Source: Phreatobacter sp. (GTDB lineage: Bacteria; Pseudomonadota; Alphaproteobacteria; Rhizobiales; Phreatobacteraceae). From it: a stretch of 64,000 nt of DNA. The stretch is from positions 61,117 through 125,116 of the forward strand of contig NZ_JAUYFA010000052.1 in NCBI RefSeq assembly GCF_030691135.1, given 5' to 3'. The position numbers were made by a program, and so were the translations under genes. The notes beneath the pieces were generated by a model. The model made no database searches. It saw nothing but the letters and a program-made list of their open reading frames with translations, and was not told the origin of the DNA. Below, one piece after another: positions 1-10,020 of this stretch (positions are counted from its first letter, which is position 1; each line of letters starts with the position of its first letter).

Positions 1-31
1 GGCATGACATCGAGCTGTCAGGGGATGCTGC

Positions 32-889
32 ATGCTGCCGTGGAACGACCGGGCGGGGAAACTCTCCGTTCTCAAGCTGATCGTCTTCCTGGGTGTTATC
101 GCCCCCGGAGCGTGGATCGCGTGGCAGGCGGCGACCGGCACACTCGGCTCGAAGCCGATCACCTCGGCCATCCACCAGTCCGGCGACTGGGCCGTGCGGC
201 TGCTCCTCTTCTCGCTGCTGATCACGCCGCTGCGCTTCCTCGCCGACTGGCCGAAGCTGATCGTCGTGCGCCGTATGGTCGGCGTCGCCGCCGCCGCCTA
301 TGCGCTCGTCCACCTCGTCTTCTACGTCGTCGAACAGGCCTACGACCTGCAGAAGGTGGCGAGCGAGATCGTGCTGCGCTTCTATCTCACCATCGGCTTC
401 GTCGGCGTCGTGGGGCTGCTCGTGCTCGCCGCGACCTCGACCGACGCCATGATCCGCCGGCTCGGCAGCACAGCCTGGAATCGGCTGCATCTCCTGACCT
501 ATCCGCTCGCCTTCATCGCCATCTGGCATTTCTTCCTGCAGACGAAGATCGACGTGTCGCAGCCGGTCCTGATGCTCGGCTTCTTCGGATGGCTGATGGG
601 CTTCCGGCTGATGCGCGGCTGGGGGATCGCGCCGCGGCCGTTGCAACTCGCCGGTCTCGCCCTCATATCCGGGATCGCCACGGCCCTGCTGGAGACGCTG
701 TGGTACGCGACCATGACCGGCGTCATGGCCTCGCGCATCTTCCTCGCCAACTTCGATGTCGCGTTCGGGCTGAGGCCGGCCCTGTGGGTGACGCTGGCGG
801 GACTGGCGCTGGCGCTGGTCAGCCTCGTCCGGCTCCGGTCCCGGCGCGAGGCGCCCGGCCCGCGGCGGGCCGCTGCCGGTGCGGGATGA
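32..889 (+). CDS. msrQ: MsrQ, heme-binding membrane subunit of the MsrPQ methionine sulfoxide reductase
   Basis: Membrane b-type heme protein that feeds electrons to periplasmic MsrP, which repairs methionine sulfoxide in envelope proteins. The 285 residues show the ferric-reductase-like (YedZ) pattern: about six hydrophobic segments, with His94, His153 and His166 inside or beside helices as likely heme ligands. The chosen ATG has an AGGGGA ribosome site eight bases ahead. An msrP gene normally lies directly upstream; only 31 bases precede this gene, so msrP may lie just outside the window. The cytoplasmic-type msrB follows 70 bp downstream, which suits a methionine-repair operon. The C-terminus is a basic, Arg/Pro-rich cytoplasmic tail. 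Confidence 0.9.
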   Translation: MLPWNDRAGKLSVLKLIVFLGVIAPGAWIAWQAATGTLGSKPITSAIHQSGDWAVRLLLFSLLITPLRFLADWPKLIVVRRMVGVAAAAYALVHLVFYVVEQAYDLQKVASEIVLRFYLTIGFVGVVGLLVLAATSTDAMIRRLGSTAWNRLHLLTYPLAFIAIWHFFLQTKIDVSQPVLMLGFFGWLMGFRLMRGWGIAPRPLQLAGLALISGIATALLETLWYATMTGVMASRIFLANFDVAFGLRPALWVTLAGLALALVSLVRLRSRREAPGPRRAAAGAG

Positions 890-959
890 CGGGAGGGATG
901 AGGCGATGGGACTGTTCCAGCAATTGACCGCCCTGTTCGGAATGAAGGGAGACCACACG

Positions 960-1367
960 ATGAATGTTGCCACCAGGACCTTCCCTGTCACCAAGACAGA
1001 CGAGGAATGGCGCCGCATCCTGACGGCCGAGCAGTATCAGGTGCTGCGCGGCCACGGCACGGAACGGCCGGGAAGCTGCGCGCTCAATCACGAGAAGCGC
1101 GCCGGCACCTTCTCCTGCGCCGGCTGCGGCCAGGATCTCTTCATCGCCGGCAAGAAGTTCGAGAGCGGCACGGGCTGGCCGAGCTTCGACCAGCCGCTGC
1201 CGGGCGCGGTGGAGGAGACGGTCGACCGCTCCTGGGGCATGGTGCGCACCGAGGTGCATTGCGCCAATTGCGGCGGCCATCTCGGCCATGTCTTCCCCGA
1301 CGGGCCGCCGCCGACGGGCCTGCGCTACTGCATCAACGGCGTCGCGCTGAACTTCGAACCGGCCTGA
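960..1367 (+). CDS. msrB: Peptide-methionine (R)-S-oxide reductase MsrB
   Basis: Reduces the R epimer of methionine sulfoxide in proteins. The 135 residues hold the full MsrB fold: two CxxC zinc pairs (CAGC and CANC), the GTGWPSF substrate loop, GHLGHVF, and the catalytic cysteine in RYCIN near the C-terminus. An extra Cys in 'GSCALNHEK' could be the resolving cysteine. The reading frame is open further upstream, but the ATG at 960 is preceded by AAGGGAG at good spacing and starts just before the conserved region, so I use it. It lies downstream of msrQ on the same strand. Confidence 0.93.
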   Translation: MNVATRTFPVTKTDEEWRRILTAEQYQVLRGHGTERPGSCALNHEKRAGTFSCAGCGQDLFIAGKKFESGTGWPSFDQPLPGAVEETVDRSWGMVRTEVHCANCGGHLGHVFPDGPPPTGLRYCINGVALNFEPA

Positions 1368-1458
1368 CGGAAACCGGTCCTTAAGCTGGAACACGCAGGG
1401 TGCGGCTGGTCCCATCGGGGCCCGTCGTCCCCTGCCGCCGTCGAGCCGAGCCCGTCCC

Positions 1459-2007
1459 ATGTCAGAGCCTTCCGCGCCGCCGCCTTTCGACCGCGAGACG
1501 GCGCTGATCGACGTTGCGCGCGTCATCGTCGCCAGCGCGCTCACCATCGGCTCGGTGCTGCTGACCGCCTTCGGCTTCGTCGAGCGCGTCGTCGGCATAG
1601 ACAAGATCGCCTCCGACCGCGGCTTCGCCCTGCTGGCGCTCATGCCCGGGGCGGCGGCCCTGGCCTTCCTCGCCAGCGGCCGGGCGCTCGGCGCGCTCTA
1701 TGACGTGAGTGTGCCGCCGCGCACCGTCCCGACCTGGCAGCGCGCCCTGCTGCGATTTACCGACATATCCGGCGCCTATGGCTTCTTCGCCGTGGTTATT
1801 TCCGGCCTGGTCGGCATGGCCACCTTCCTGTCCATCGCCCTGGTGCTGGACCTCAGGTTCGTCATACTGTCGAGCCTGAGCGGCGTTCTCGCCTTCTGCG
1901 TGGCGCTGTCGGGCATGCTGATGCGCTACTCGCCGCGCCGCCGGCTGATCGACCTGGCGCTGTTCATGTCGATTCTCGCGGCCATGGTGCTCGACCAGTT
2001 CTACTGA
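1459..2007 (+). CDS. Uncharacterised multi-pass membrane protein
   Basis: 182 residues with a short polar N-terminus followed by about five hydrophobic segments (roughly residues 20-42, 55-75, 103-125, 128-152 and 163-180) and a basic loop, SPRRRLID, before the last one. I recognise no family or catalytic motif. The stop codon directly abuts the stop codon of the convergent ABC ATPase gene, with no base between them. Codon use is the same GC-rich type as its neighbours, so I take it as a real gene of unknown function. Confidence 0.7.
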   Translation: MSEPSAPPPFDRETALIDVARVIVASALTIGSVLLTAFGFVERVVGIDKIASDRGFALLALMPGAAALAFLASGRALGALYDVSVPPRTVPTWQRALLRFTDISGAYGFFAVVISGLVGMATFLSIALVLDLRFVILSSLSGVLAFCVALSGMLMRYSPRRRLIDLALFMSILAAMVLDQFY

Positions 2008-3105
2008 TCACAGCACCATGCCCGCGGCATCGATGAGGTGCATGTGGTTGAGATTGGCGGCGAGCCGCATGGGCTGACCGTCGGCTGCCCCCGCATTGGG
2101 GCTGACGCGCCCGCACAGCGCCTCTCCCGCGAGGGTGAAATAGACCAGCGTCTCGTTCCCCATCGGCTCGATGACGTCGAGCGTGATGGCGAAGGGCGCG
2201 ACACCGGGCTCCATCGTGGCGGAGGTCTCGGTGATGTGCTCGGGGCGAAGACCGAGCACGAGCCCCGCCTGACCGGCGAAGCCCTTATAGCGCTCCACCC
2301 TCGCGGGCGGCACGGGCAGCACGATGGAATCGCTGACGACGAGGTCGAGACCGCCAGCCGTCGCCCGCAGCTGCGCCGGAATGAAGTTCATCGCCGGAGA
2401 GCCGATGAAGCCGGCGACGAAGCGGGTCCGCGGGTGGTGGTAGAGTTCGTTCGGCGGCCCGATCTGCTCGATCAGGCCGTGGTTCATCACCACCACGCGG
2501 TCGGCCAGGGTCATTGCCTCGACCTGGTCGTGGGTCACATAGACCGTGGTGGTGCGCACCTTCAGGTGGACCTTCTTGATCTCGGTGCGCATCTGCACGC
2601 GCAGCTTGGCGTCGAGGTTCGACAGCGGTTCGTCGAAGAGGAAAACCTTGGGATTGCGCACGATGGCGCGGCCCATGGCGACGCGCTGGCGCTGACCACC
2701 TGAGAGCGCCTTGGGTTTGCGCTCCAGCAGTTCCCGGATGTCGAGGATCCGCGCCGCCTCGTCCACCCGGCTCTTGATCTCCGCCTTCGGATAGCGCTTC
2801 AGCCGGAGGCCGAAGCTCATGTTCTCCGCCACCGTCATGTGCGGATAGAGCGCGTAGTTCTGGAACACCATGGCGATGTCCCGGTCCTTCGGCGGCACAT
2901 CGTTGACGACGTAGCCGTCGATGGCGATGTCGCCGTCCGAAATGTCCTCCAGCCCGGCGATCATGCGCAGCGTCGTCGACTTGCCGCAGCCCGAGGGGCC
3001 GACCAGCACCACGAACTCCTCATCGGCGATGTCCAGGTTGATGCCGCGGACGGCCTCGACGTCTCCATAGCGCTTGAAGACGTTCCTGAGGGTTACTCCT
3101 GCCAT
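2008..3105 (-). CDS. ABC transporter ATPase, MalK/UgpC type
   Basis: Energises the importer encoded by the three genes upstream. The 365 residues comprise a nucleotide-binding domain with Walker [10 protein letters not shown] (about residue 37), Q-loop, signature [15 protein letters not shown], Walker B VFLFDEP and switch His in VTHDQ. An OB-fold TOBE domain follows (about 240-365), typical of sugar and polyol importers. The frame is open far upstream through the permease gene, but the ATG before AGVTLRNV is where the family begins; it lies 14 bp after the permease stop. The substrate cannot be read from the ATPase. Confidence 0.92.
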   Translation of the reverse strand: MAGVTLRNVFKRYGDVEAVRGINLDIADEEFVVLVGPSGCGKSTTLRMIAGLEDISDGDIAIDGYVVNDVPPKDRDIAMVFQNYALYPHMTVAENMSFGLRLKRYPKAEIKSRVDEAARILDIRELLERKPKALSGGQRQRVAMGRAIVRNPKVFLFDEPLSNLDAKLRVQMRTEIKKVHLKVRTTTVYVTHDQVEAMTLADRVVVMNHGLIEQIGPPNELYHHPRTRFVAGFIGSPAMNFIPAQLRATAGGLDLVVSDSIVLPVPPARVERYKGFAGQAGLVLGLRPEHITETSATMEPGVAPFAITLDVIEPMGNETLVYFTLAGEALCGRVSPNAGAADGQPMRLAANLNHMHLIDAAGMVL

Positions 3106-3119
3106 TGTCTGCTCTCCCG

Positions 3120-4037
3120 TCAGCCCTTGGTCGCGCCGGCTGTCAGGCCTGCGATGTAGTAGTCCATGAGGAAGGCGTAGATGATCAGCGGCGGCAGGGC
3201 GCCGAGCAGCGCCCCCGTCATGATCTGGCCCCAGGCGAAGACGTCGCCGCGGATCAGCGTGGTGATGATCCCCACAGGGAGCACCAGCTGATCCACGGAG
3301 GTGGTGAAGGCCAGCGGATAGAGGAACTGCGCCCAGCTCACCGTGAAGGCGAAGATTGTGGCGGCGATGATGCCGGGCAGCGCGACGGGAATGAAGATGC
3401 GCGTCAGGGTCTGGAACCAGCTGGCTCCGTCGATGATCGCCGCCTCGTCGAGCTCCTTCGGGATGGAGGCGAAATAGCCGATCATGATCCAGGTGCAGAA
3501 GGGCACGGTGAGCGTCGGATAGACGACCAGCAGCACCCACCAGCGGTTCAGCAACTGGATGCCGGTGACCTCGTGGAACACCGCGAACATCTTGAACAGC
3601 GGGATGAACAGCAGCGTGTCCGGTACCAGGTAGGTGAGAAACACGCCGGTCGCGAGGGTCGCCGACCCCCAGAACCGCATGCGCGACAGGGCGAAGGCGG
3701 CGGGGATCGAGATCAGCATGGTAATGGTCACCACGAAGGTCGAGACGACCACCGAATTGCGGAAGAAGACCAGATATTCCGGCTTCGTCAGCAGCTCGGC
3801 GTAGTTCGCCAGGGTGGGGTTGTAGACCCACCACGGATTGGTCGCCGCCGAGATTTCCGCGCTCGTCTTCAGCGAGGTGATGAACATGTAGATCGGCGGC
3901 AGCAGGAAGAAGGCGGCGAAGATCACCAGGAAGAAATAGGACCAGCGCAGCGCCCAGGTCCGGTCGCGGCTCATCGAGCCATAGGCGGTCTTGCGCGAGG
4001 GAGCGCCCTTGTTTGACGTGACGGTGGCCGCGGTCAT
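3120..4037 (-). CDS. ABC transporter permease, MalG type
   Basis: 305-residue inner-membrane permease with six predicted helices. The EAA loop that docks on the ATPase reads [13 protein letters not shown] followed by the conserved P-x-x-LPG. The N-terminal cytoplasmic arm is about 35 residues. The start overlaps the stop of the MalF-type permease by four bases (ATGA), so the two are translationally coupled and should form a 1:1 heterodimer. Third gene of the importer operon. Confidence 0.9.
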   Translation of the reverse strand: MTAATVTSNKGAPSRKTAYGSMSRDRTWALRWSYFFLVIFAAFFLLPPIYMFITSLKTSAEISAATNPWWVYNPTLANYAELLTKPEYLVFFRNSVVVSTFVVTITMLISIPAAFALSRMRFWGSATLATGVFLTYLVPDTLLFIPLFKMFAVFHEVTGIQLLNRWWVLLVVYPTLTVPFCTWIMIGYFASIPKELDEAAIIDGASWFQTLTRIFIPVALPGIIAATIFAFTVSWAQFLYPLAFTTSVDQLVLPVGIITTLIRGDVFAWGQIMTGALLGALPPLIIYAFLMDYYIAGLTAGATKG

Positions 4038-5017
4038 GCCTCGTTCCCTCGCTGGTTGATGTCCCGCAGGATGAAGATCGCCGCCACCGCCAGGATCGGC
4101 ACCATGAACAGCGACACCGACGCTCCCAGCGGGATGTCGCCGCCCTCGATACCGAGCTTGAAGGCCCAGGTCGCGAAGAGGTGGGTCTGGTCGAGCGGAC
4201 CGCCGGCGGTGAGCACGCGGACGATGTCGAAATTGGCGAAGGTGACGATGGTGGAGAACAGCGCCGTGATGGCGATGATGTTGCGCATCATCGGCAGCGT
4301 CACGTACCAGATGCGCTGCCACCAGTTGGCGCCGTCGATGGCGGCCGCCTCGTAGAGCTGGTCTGGCACCGATTTCAGCGCCGCCAGATACATGATCATG
4401 AAGAAGGGCGCGCCGACCCAGATATTGACCAGGATAACCGCGAACCGCGCCCAGTTGGCATCTCCAGTCCAGGGGATGCGGTCGAAGCCCGCGCCGGTCA
4501 GCACGTAGTTGAAGGCGCTGTAGGAGGGGTCGAACAGCCAGAGCCAGGCGAGCGTCGACATGGCCGGCGGAATGACCCAGGGGATGAGCAGCATGCCGCG
4601 CCACTTGCGCTGCCCCTTGGCGGGGATGTTGTGGACGAAATGGGCGAGGATGAAGCCCAGCAGCGCCTTGAAGATCACCGCCGTGATGGCGAACAGGCAG
4701 GACTGGTAGACGACCTTCCAGAACGTCTCGCGGGTGAACAGGAACTGCATGTTGCCGAAGGGCAGATAGGTGCAGATGACGTCCGGCAGCCAGGCGCAGT
4801 TGCGCATCCAGGCGACGCTCGTCATCGATTTCCGGAGCGTCGACAGGTAGACCGCATAGAAGGCCGGATAGATCACGAGGCCGAAGATCAGGATGATCAG
4901 CGGCAGAGCCATCAGGAAGGCGATGGTGGACTTGCGCTGGAAGAAGCGCCGGACCGCATTCGGGCGGGTGATGATGCGGCGCGCCGGGGGATCGGATGAA
5001 AGGACTGCATCTGCCAT
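4034..5017 (-). CDS. ABC transporter permease, MalF type
   Basis: 327-residue permease partner of the MalG-type protein. A first helix near residues 33-55 is followed by a periplasmic stretch rich in aromatic residues and two cysteines ([15 protein letters not shown]), then five more helices. The EAA loop reads [13 protein letters not shown]. Second gene of the operon, 141 bp after the binding-protein gene and overlapping the next permease by four bases. Confidence 0.9.
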   Translation of the reverse strand: MADAVLSSDPPARRIITRPNAVRRFFQRKSTIAFLMALPLIILIFGLVIYPAFYAVYLSTLRKSMTSVAWMRNCAWLPDVICTYLPFGNMQFLFTRETFWKVVYQSCLFAITAVIFKALLGFILAHFVHNIPAKGQRKWRGMLLIPWVIPPAMSTLAWLWLFDPSYSAFNYVLTGAGFDRIPWTGDANWARFAVILVNIWVGAPFFMIMYLAALKSVPDQLYEAAAIDGANWWQRIWYVTLPMMRNIIAITALFSTIVTFANFDIVRVLTAGGPLDQTHLFATWAFKLGIEGGDIPLGASVSLFMVPILAVAAIFILRDINQRGNEA

Positions 5018-5111
5018 CAGGTGTCGCCGCCTCGCGAGGGTGTCGGTCCGTGTGATCGGGTGACGCTGCAGCGCGGCGGCACGCGTTGGCGCGCCGCCGT
5101 CATCGTCGCAG

Positions 5112-5131
5112 GGGGGCGCCGCAGCGCCCCC
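5112..5131. repeat. Strong intercistronic hairpin
   Basis: A perfect eight-base inverted repeat (GGGGGCGC and GCGCCCCC, four-base loop) sits between the binding-protein gene and the first permease gene. Hairpins here commonly protect the upstream message and give more binding protein than permease; that role is inference. It has no T-run, so it is not a standard terminator. Confidence 0.5.
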
Positions 5132-5158
5132 TCGGCCGGTGCGGGAAACCCGCGCGGA

Positions 5159-6496
5159 TCAGGTGCGCAGGAAGCCTTCCACCTCGCTCTCCGCCCAGGC
5201 CAGCGTGCGCTCCATGGGCTCGCCCTGCAGGTGACGGACGATCATCTTCGTCAGCGTCCCCTGGCTGTAGATCTGCTGGGCGATCTTCGGCGGCGCCGGC
5301 GCGGCGGCGATCGAGAGGGTCTGGTGGTTGTGCGGGTTCGGGTAGTGGTAGAGCGTGCCCTTCGGCGGCCCTTCCTCCGCCCAGGTCGGCAGCGTCGTCA
5401 GCTTCTCGAAGGACGGAATGTCGTAGCCGGCGGAGGCCGCCACGAACTTCGCCACGGCATCCGGCTGCGACAGCGCGACGAGGAGGCTCTTCGCCGCCGG
5501 CTTGTTCGGCGAGAACGACCAGATGTTCCAGAAATAGGGCAGGAAGGGCGAGAAGCGCCCCCGCGGTCCCGCCGGCATGCCGTGGGTCCAGCACTGGGCC
5601 GCGATCTGCGGCGCGTCGCGCTTTGCCACCGCCCAGGCGCTCGGCGGGTTCATGATCATCGCGCCGCGGCCGGAGACCAGCCAGCGGTTGTTCGACCCGT
5701 CGTCCCAGGCCGGCGCATCGGCCGGATAGAACTTCGCCACCTTGACGCAATATTCGAGCGCCTGGCGGACGGCGTCCGATTTCACCGTGAGGTCGCCCTT
5801 GGCGTCGACCAGCGCCGCGCCGAAGGACTGGAAGAAGGCGCCTGCGGTATCGACGGAGTCGGTCGTGTCGCCGAGCCCGACGCCGAAGGGCACGCCCGCC
5901 TTGTGGCAGGCTTCCGCCGCCTTGAGATAGGCGTCCATGGTCCAGGCGTCTGCCTTCGGTGCCGAGCCGGCCGGATACATGGCCTGGATGTCGATGCCGG
6001 CATGCTGCTTCAGCAGGTCGATGCGCGAGCAGGGACCCTTGATCTGCGAACCGATGGTGGCGGGCACGCCGAGCCACTTGTCGCCGGCGCGGCCGAGATA
6101 CTGCACCGTGCCGTTCACCTGGCCACTCTGGGCGATGAGCTGGGTCATGATATCGTTGCAGGATTCCAGCTGGTCGGCATGGGCCTGCGGCCACCAGGTC
6201 GGCATGGCGAGCATGTCGTGGCCCGACCTCGCCTGCGCCTGGGCGGCGATGGTCAGCAGGTTCTTGTTCCCCTGCGAGGGGATGTAGTCGATCGTCAGTT
6301 CGACCTTCTCCTTGGCGGCCCAGGCCTGCGCCACCTCGGTGGAGGCCCGGTTCGCCCCGGGAACCCAATGGTCCCAGAGTCCGATGGACAGCTTGCCGGC
6401 GGCATGGGCGCCGCGGACGAAGGGCGTGGAAAGTGCCGCTGTGGTGATCGCCGTCGCTGCCAGGAACCGGCGGCGGCTCAGGGTCTGTCTGCGCAT
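5159..6496 (-). CDS. ABC transporter extracellular solute-binding protein
   Basis: Periplasmic receptor of the importer encoded downstream. The 445 residues open with a twin-arginine-type signal (SRRRFLAATAI, cleavage near AHA-AG), so export may use the Tat path. The mature part begins LSIGLWDHWVPGAN and reads as a family 1 type binding protein with a tryptophan-rich ligand cleft (for example TWWPQAH, WNIWSF). The start has a GGGAGG ribosome site. The ligand is not evident: sugar, polyol or sugar acid are all possible. First gene of the four-gene operon. Confidence 0.88.
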   Translation of the reverse strand: MRRQTLSRRRFLAATAITTAALSTPFVRGAHAAGKLSIGLWDHWVPGANRASTEVAQAWAAKEKVELTIDYIPSQGNKNLLTIAAQAQARSGHDMLAMPTWWPQAHADQLESCNDIMTQLIAQSGQVNGTVQYLGRAGDKWLGVPATIGSQIKGPCSRIDLLKQHAGIDIQAMYPAGSAPKADAWTMDAYLKAAEACHKAGVPFGVGLGDTTDSVDTAGAFFQSFGAALVDAKGDLTVKSDAVRQALEYCVKVAKFYPADAPAWDDGSNNRWLVSGRGAMIMNPPSAWAVAKRDAPQIAAQCWTHGMPAGPRGRFSPFLPYFWNIWSFSPNKPAAKSLLVALSQPDAVAKFVAASAGYDIPSFEKLTTLPTWAEEGPPKGTLYHYPNPHNHQTLSIAAAPAPPKIAQQIYSQGTLTKMIVRHLQGEPMERTLAWAESEVEGFLRT

Positions 6497-6625
6497 GGTT
6501 GATCCTCCCGAGGACGGTCACGGCCGGTTGGCCGCGCTGTTGGACGCCGTGCCGAGCTCGTTTGGCATTCCTGCGATCCGACCCATGGGGGCCTGCCGCA
6601 TGCATGTCAGCTTGGGCGTTGCATG

Positions 6626-6654
6626 CAGTAAACGACAAAATTCGATGGAGTCAA
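6626..6654 (-). promoter_or_regulatory. Candidate sigma-70 promoter for the importer operon
   Basis: On the minus strand TTGACT and TTACTG are separated by 17 bases, about 130 bp upstream of the binding-protein start. The -35 box is good and the -10 box weak, as expected of a regulated promoter. Confidence 0.35.
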
Positions 6655-6714
6655 AGATGCGGATACTCACGCAGGCGAAGATTTCACTTCGCAGGCGCAA
6701 AATAATCGACGAAA

Positions 6715-6725
6715 TGTATGATACA
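6715..6725. promoter_or_regulatory. Candidate GntR-type operator
   Basis: TGTAT-G-ATACA is a perfect inverted repeat around one base, of the short GT/AC type bound by many GntR-family repressors. It lies about 60 bp upstream of the candidate importer promoter. No GntR gene is in the window, so the regulator is unknown. Confidence 0.3.
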
Positions 6726-6989
6726 AAACGCGAGATTGTTGCATCAAATCGTCATGAAATAGCGGTGTATGTGGCGATTTGTCTGGTGTGCGACGCAGCA
6801 AAAGACGGATAATTGCTGTCGCGATGCAAAATTCCGGGATGTCGGCCGTTTCCGGGTGGATCCCCGGCGTCGCGCCGCTGGTCGCCATGCAACCCTGCCA
6901 TCCGCGCCGACCCGGCTTCTCGCCGCCGCGGCGATCGTCCAGATTGGACCTGCGCCGCGCCGCGAGAGCGCGGGACGGGGAGCAGATCC

Positions 6990-7469
6990 ATGTTCGAATT
7001 CATCTGGCGGTCCATCGTGATCGGCGTCGCCGCCACCGCCCTGCTCGATCTCTGGGCCCTGTTCCTCCAGCGCGTCTTTGCCGTCGCGCCGCCGAACTGG
7101 GCGATGGTCGGCCGCTGGGTCGGCCATCTGCCGCAGGGCCGGTTCATCCACGACGATATCGGCCGGTCGGCTCCGGTGTCCAACGAGCGCGTTATCGGCT
7201 GGATCTTCCACTACGCCGTCGGTATCGCCTTCGCGGCGGTCCTGCTCGCCGTTTGGGGGCTTGGCTGGGCCCGGGTTCCGACCCTCGTTCCGGCACTCAT
7301 CGTCGGCTATGTCACCATCGGCTGCGGCTGGTTCATTCTGCAGCCGGGCATGGGCGCCGGCATCGCCGCCTCACGCCGTGACAACGCCATGCAGATCCGC
7401 ATGCTCAACATCCTCGGCCACACGGTGTTCGGTCTTGGCCTCTACTTCGCCGCCCTCCTGACCCGCTGA
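6990..7469 (+). CDS. DUF2938 family membrane protein
   Basis: 159 residues with four hydrophobic segments (roughly 5-25, 65-88, 95-118 and 135-157). The pattern LLDLWALFLQRVF, followed by NWAMVGRWVGHLPQG and WIFHYAVGI, is that of the DUF2938 family, whose function is unknown. The start at 6990 has GGGGAG upstream and fits the family N-terminus; the frame is open further upstream without support. Its 3' end overlaps the convergent LysR gene by 28 bp. Confidence 0.8.
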   Translation: MFEFIWRSIVIGVAATALLDLWALFLQRVFAVAPPNWAMVGRWVGHLPQGRFIHDDIGRSAPVSNERVIGWIFHYAVGIAFAAVLLAVWGLGWARVPTLVPALIVGYVTIGCGWFILQPGMGAGIAASRRDNAMQIRMLNILGHTVFGLGLYFAALLTR

Positions 7470-8380
7470 GGCTGGGGAAAGTCCGGCACCGCCCGGTCGG
7501 CAGCCATCTCCTCGGTGATCCAGGTGACGAAGGCCTCGATCTGATGACGCGCCCGGTCCTCGCGCCGGTAGACGAGCCGGTGCGCGACGGCGGTGACCCC
7601 GAGCGGGCCGAATGGCGCAATGAGTTCCCCCGCCGCCAGCATTCCGCCAGCCTGGAGGGTCGATTCCAGCATCAGGCCGAGCCCGTCGCGCGCCGCCATC
7701 AGCCCGAGATAGGCGCGGTCGAAAGTCATGCCGCGGCGTGCCAGCATGACATGCGGCGCATGGCGGGCGATCCACTGGTCCCACTGCACGACGCTGCGGA
7801 CGGAATGGATGAGCGGCACGGCGCTGATGTCCTCGACCCGCGTCAGGTTGTGGCGCGTCACGAAATCCGGGCTGGCCAGCGGCATGACCGTCTCCTCGCA
7901 CAGAACCAGCCCCTCGCAGGCCTCGGGCACGGGGCGGTTGTACTGGATGTCGATCATGAAGCCGTCGTCGCCGAGCTTTGCCGGTTCGTGACCGGCGAAC
8001 AGCGTGAGATCGATCTCCGGGTGTCGGGCGCGGAAGGCGGAAAGGCGCGGCACCAGCCAGAGCGTCGCCAGGCTCGGCGCCGAATGCAGCATCAGGCGCA
8101 GGACCGATCCCTCGGACGCGAAGCGGCTGGTGGCGACCGCGATGCGGGTGAAGCTCTCGCCGAGGGCGCTGGCATAGGCCACGGCGTCCTCGGTCGGCTG
8201 CACCGTCCGGTTGCGGCGCACGAAGAGCGGCTTGCCGAGAATGTCCTCGAGCATGCGGATCTGGTGGCTGACCGCCGACGGCGTCACGTTGAGCTGCCCT
8301 GCGGCGCCCGCGAAACTGCCCGTCTCCATGACCGCCGTGAAGGTCTGGAGGCACTTCAGGGGCGGCATGCCTCTGATCAT
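7442..8380 (-). CDS. LysR-family transcriptional regulator (GcvA-like)
   Basis: 312 residues: N-terminal winged helix-turn-helix (about 6-65, including LNVTPSAVSHQIRMLED) and a C-terminal periplasmic-binding-like effector domain (about 90-300). It is transcribed divergently from the dehydrogenase-TRAP gene block, the usual layout for a LysR activator of its neighbours, so it probably senses the TRAP substrate or a product of its breakdown. The HTH and the PLFVRRNRTVQPT wing fit the GcvA-like subgroup. Confidence 0.88.
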   Translation of the reverse strand: MIRGMPPLKCLQTFTAVMETGSFAGAAGQLNVTPSAVSHQIRMLEDILGKPLFVRRNRTVQPTEDAVAYASALGESFTRIAVATSRFASEGSVLRLMLHSAPSLATLWLVPRLSAFRARHPEIDLTLFAGHEPAKLGDDGFMIDIQYNRPVPEACEGLVLCEETVMPLASPDFVTRHNLTRVEDISAVPLIHSVRSVVQWDQWIARHAPHVMLARRGMTFDRAYLGLMAARDGLGLMLESTLQAGGMLAAGELIAPFGPLGVTAVAHRLVYRREDRARHQIEAFVTWITEEMAADRAVPDFPQPQRVRRAAK

Positions 8381-8418
8381 GGGTGAAACCTCCTCATCGA
8401 TTTCATCAGTTTATTTCG

Positions 8419-8430
8419 TTTTCATGAAAA
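8419..8430. promoter_or_regulatory. Candidate LysR operator palindrome
   Basis: TTTTCATGAAAA is a perfect 12-base palindrome 39 bp upstream of the lysR start, in a short AT-rich patch between the divergent genes. LysR proteins bind T-rich/A-rich dyads at such positions. Candidate only. Confidence 0.3.
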
Positions 8431-8645
8431 TCATATCCTTGTTAGCGTTCTCTCAAGACATGTCGACGGCCCGGTCAACAGGGTCGCGGGGAGGAAGCCA
8501 TCAGGACGCCGCACGGGATGCGGCGCCACCAGCGCGGATGCGGCCATGAGGCCGCCGCGCGGATGCTCTTGTCCGCATTCTGGCCAGTCCACGACGGTCC
8601 CGGCGCCTGCGCGCCGCGTTGAAACTGTCAGAGGACGACCGTCGC

Positions 8646-10004
8646 ATGAACCTCCATCGGATGCTTCTCGAACGGCAGGCGGCCGGCAAGCCCGTGACCG
8701 TCGGCCTCATCGGCGCCGGCAAGTTCGGCACCATGTTCGCCAGCCAGTGCCGCCTGACCGAGGGCATGCATCTCGTCGGCGTGGCCGACCTGAACCCGGA
8801 CCGGGCCCGCTCGCAGCTGAAGGCCGGCTCCTGGCCCGAGGAGCAATACGCCGCCTCCTCCATCGACGATGCGCTGCGCACCGGCCGCACCGCCATCCTC
8901 GACAATGCCGACCTTCTGGTCACCCATCCCGCCATCGAGGTCATCATCGAGGCGACGGGTGATCCAGGCGCCGGCATCCGCTTCGCCATCAAGTCGATCG
9001 ACAACGGCAAGCACATCGTCATGGTCAACGTCGAGGCCGATGCCGTGGCGGGGCCCATCCTCGCCCGCAAGGCGAAGGCCGCCGGCGTCGTCTATTCGCT
9101 CGCCTGGGGCGACCAGCCCGCCCTCATCGCCGACCATGTCGACTGGGCGAGAGCCTGCGGCTTCCGCGTCGTCGCCGCCGGCAAGGGCACCCGCTACCAC
9201 CCGACCTACCACCAGTCGACGCCAGACACGGTGTGGGACATCCTCGACAAATACATGAAGATCCGCGATCGGAACTCCATCAATCCGAAGATGTTCAACT
9301 CCTTCGTCGACGGCACCAAGTCCGGCATCGAGATGACCGCGGTGTGCAATGCCACCGGCCTCCACGCCCAGTCGGAGGGCCTGTCCTTCCCGCCGGCGAC
9401 CCGCTTCGAACATGCCGAGATCTGCAAGCCGCGTTCCGCCGGCGGCGTGCTGGAAAAGGCCGGCGTCACCGAGGTGACCTCGTCGGTCTATCGCGACGGG
9501 ACCGACGTGCCGCATTCTCTCGTCATGGGCACCTATGTCGTCTTCGAGAGCGACAGCGCCTACAGCCAGGAGTGCTTCCGCGAATACTCGATGCTGCAGG
9601 ATGCCTCGGGCAAATATGCCTGCCTCTACCGCCCGATCCACATGATCGGCCTCGAGCTCGGCTATTCCGTCGCCTCCGCCGCCCTGCGCAAGGAGCCGAC
9701 GGGCGCGCCGATCTGCTTCAACTCCGACGTCGTCGCCACCGCCAAGCGCGACCTCAAGGCCGGCGAGATGCTGGACGGCGAGGGCGGCTTCTGCGTCTGG
9801 GGCAAGCAGACCCCGGCCGAGGCCTCCCTCGATCAGGGCTATCTGCCGCTTGGGCTTGCGCATAACGTCAAGCTCAAGAACGACGTGAAGCTCGGTCAGC
9901 GCCTGAAGTGGACCGACGTCGACTACGACGCGGCGAGCCTCGCCGTGAAGGTCAGGCGCGAGATGGAAGCCGCCTTCGCCAAGCCCAACGCGAAGGTGGC
10001 GTGA
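8646..10004 (+). CDS. NAD(P)-dependent dehydrogenase with homoserine-dehydrogenase-like and SAF domains
   Basis: 452 residues. The N-terminal Rossmann domain has GLIGAGKFG near residue 19. A central catalytic part resembles homoserine dehydrogenase (DQPALIADHVDWARACG), and a C-terminal SAF-like domain carries DVVATAKRDLKAGEMLDG. Proteins of this build occur in carbohydrate-acid and sugar catabolism operons; the exact reaction cannot be read here. The frame extends to a TTG at 8619, but the ATG at 8646 has GAGGA upstream. Its position between the LysR regulator and the TRAP genes suggests it acts on the imported substrate. Confidence 0.75.
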   Translation: MNLHRMLLERQAAGKPVTVGLIGAGKFGTMFASQCRLTEGMHLVGVADLNPDRARSQLKAGSWPEEQYAASSIDDALRTGRTAILDNADLLVTHPAIEVIIEATGDPGAGIRFAIKSIDNGKHIVMVNVEADAVAGPILARKAKAAGVVYSLAWGDQPALIADHVDWARACGFRVVAAGKGTRYHPTYHQSTPDTVWDILDKYMKIRDRNSINPKMFNSFVDGTKSGIEMTAVCNATGLHAQSEGLSFPPATRFEHAEICKPRSAGGVLEKAGVTEVTSSVYRDGTDVPHSLVMGTYVVFESDSAYSQECFREYSMLQDASGKYACLYRPIHMIGLELGYSVASAALRKEPTGAPICFNSDVVATAKRDLKAGEMLDGEGGFCVWGKQTPAEASLDQGYLPLGLAHNVKLKNDVKLGQRLKWTDVDYDAASLAVKVRREMEAAFAKPNAKVA

Positions 10005-10020
10005 AGCCTGCCCCGACAGC

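Larger units (their letters stand above)
6497..6989. other. Long intergenic control region, AT-richer than surroundings
   Basis: 493 bp with no convincing gene, lying between the divergent importer operon (left) and a DUF2938 gene (right). The stretch around 6600-6850 is clearly AT-richer than its flanks. It holds a candidate minus-strand promoter, a TGTAT/ATACA palindrome, an eight-base TGCATGCA palindrome at 6620-6627, and a GCGAAG/CTTCGC inverted repeat at 6675-6692. I read it as the regulatory region of the importer. Confidence 0.5.

Noticed and set aside
1..31. Possible end of an msrP gene before msrQ
   Set aside because: Only 31 bases are available; no MsrP residues can be recognised, so no partial gene is listed.
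3120..4604. Extended MalG-type reading frame running into the MalF gene
   Set aside because: The extra N-terminal part is the MalF gene read out of frame; the ATG at 4037 with ATGA overlap is the proper start.
6600..6830. Remnant of a regulator gene in the AT-rich spacer
   Set aside because: Short frames on both strands show no helix-turn-helix or other recognisable pattern.
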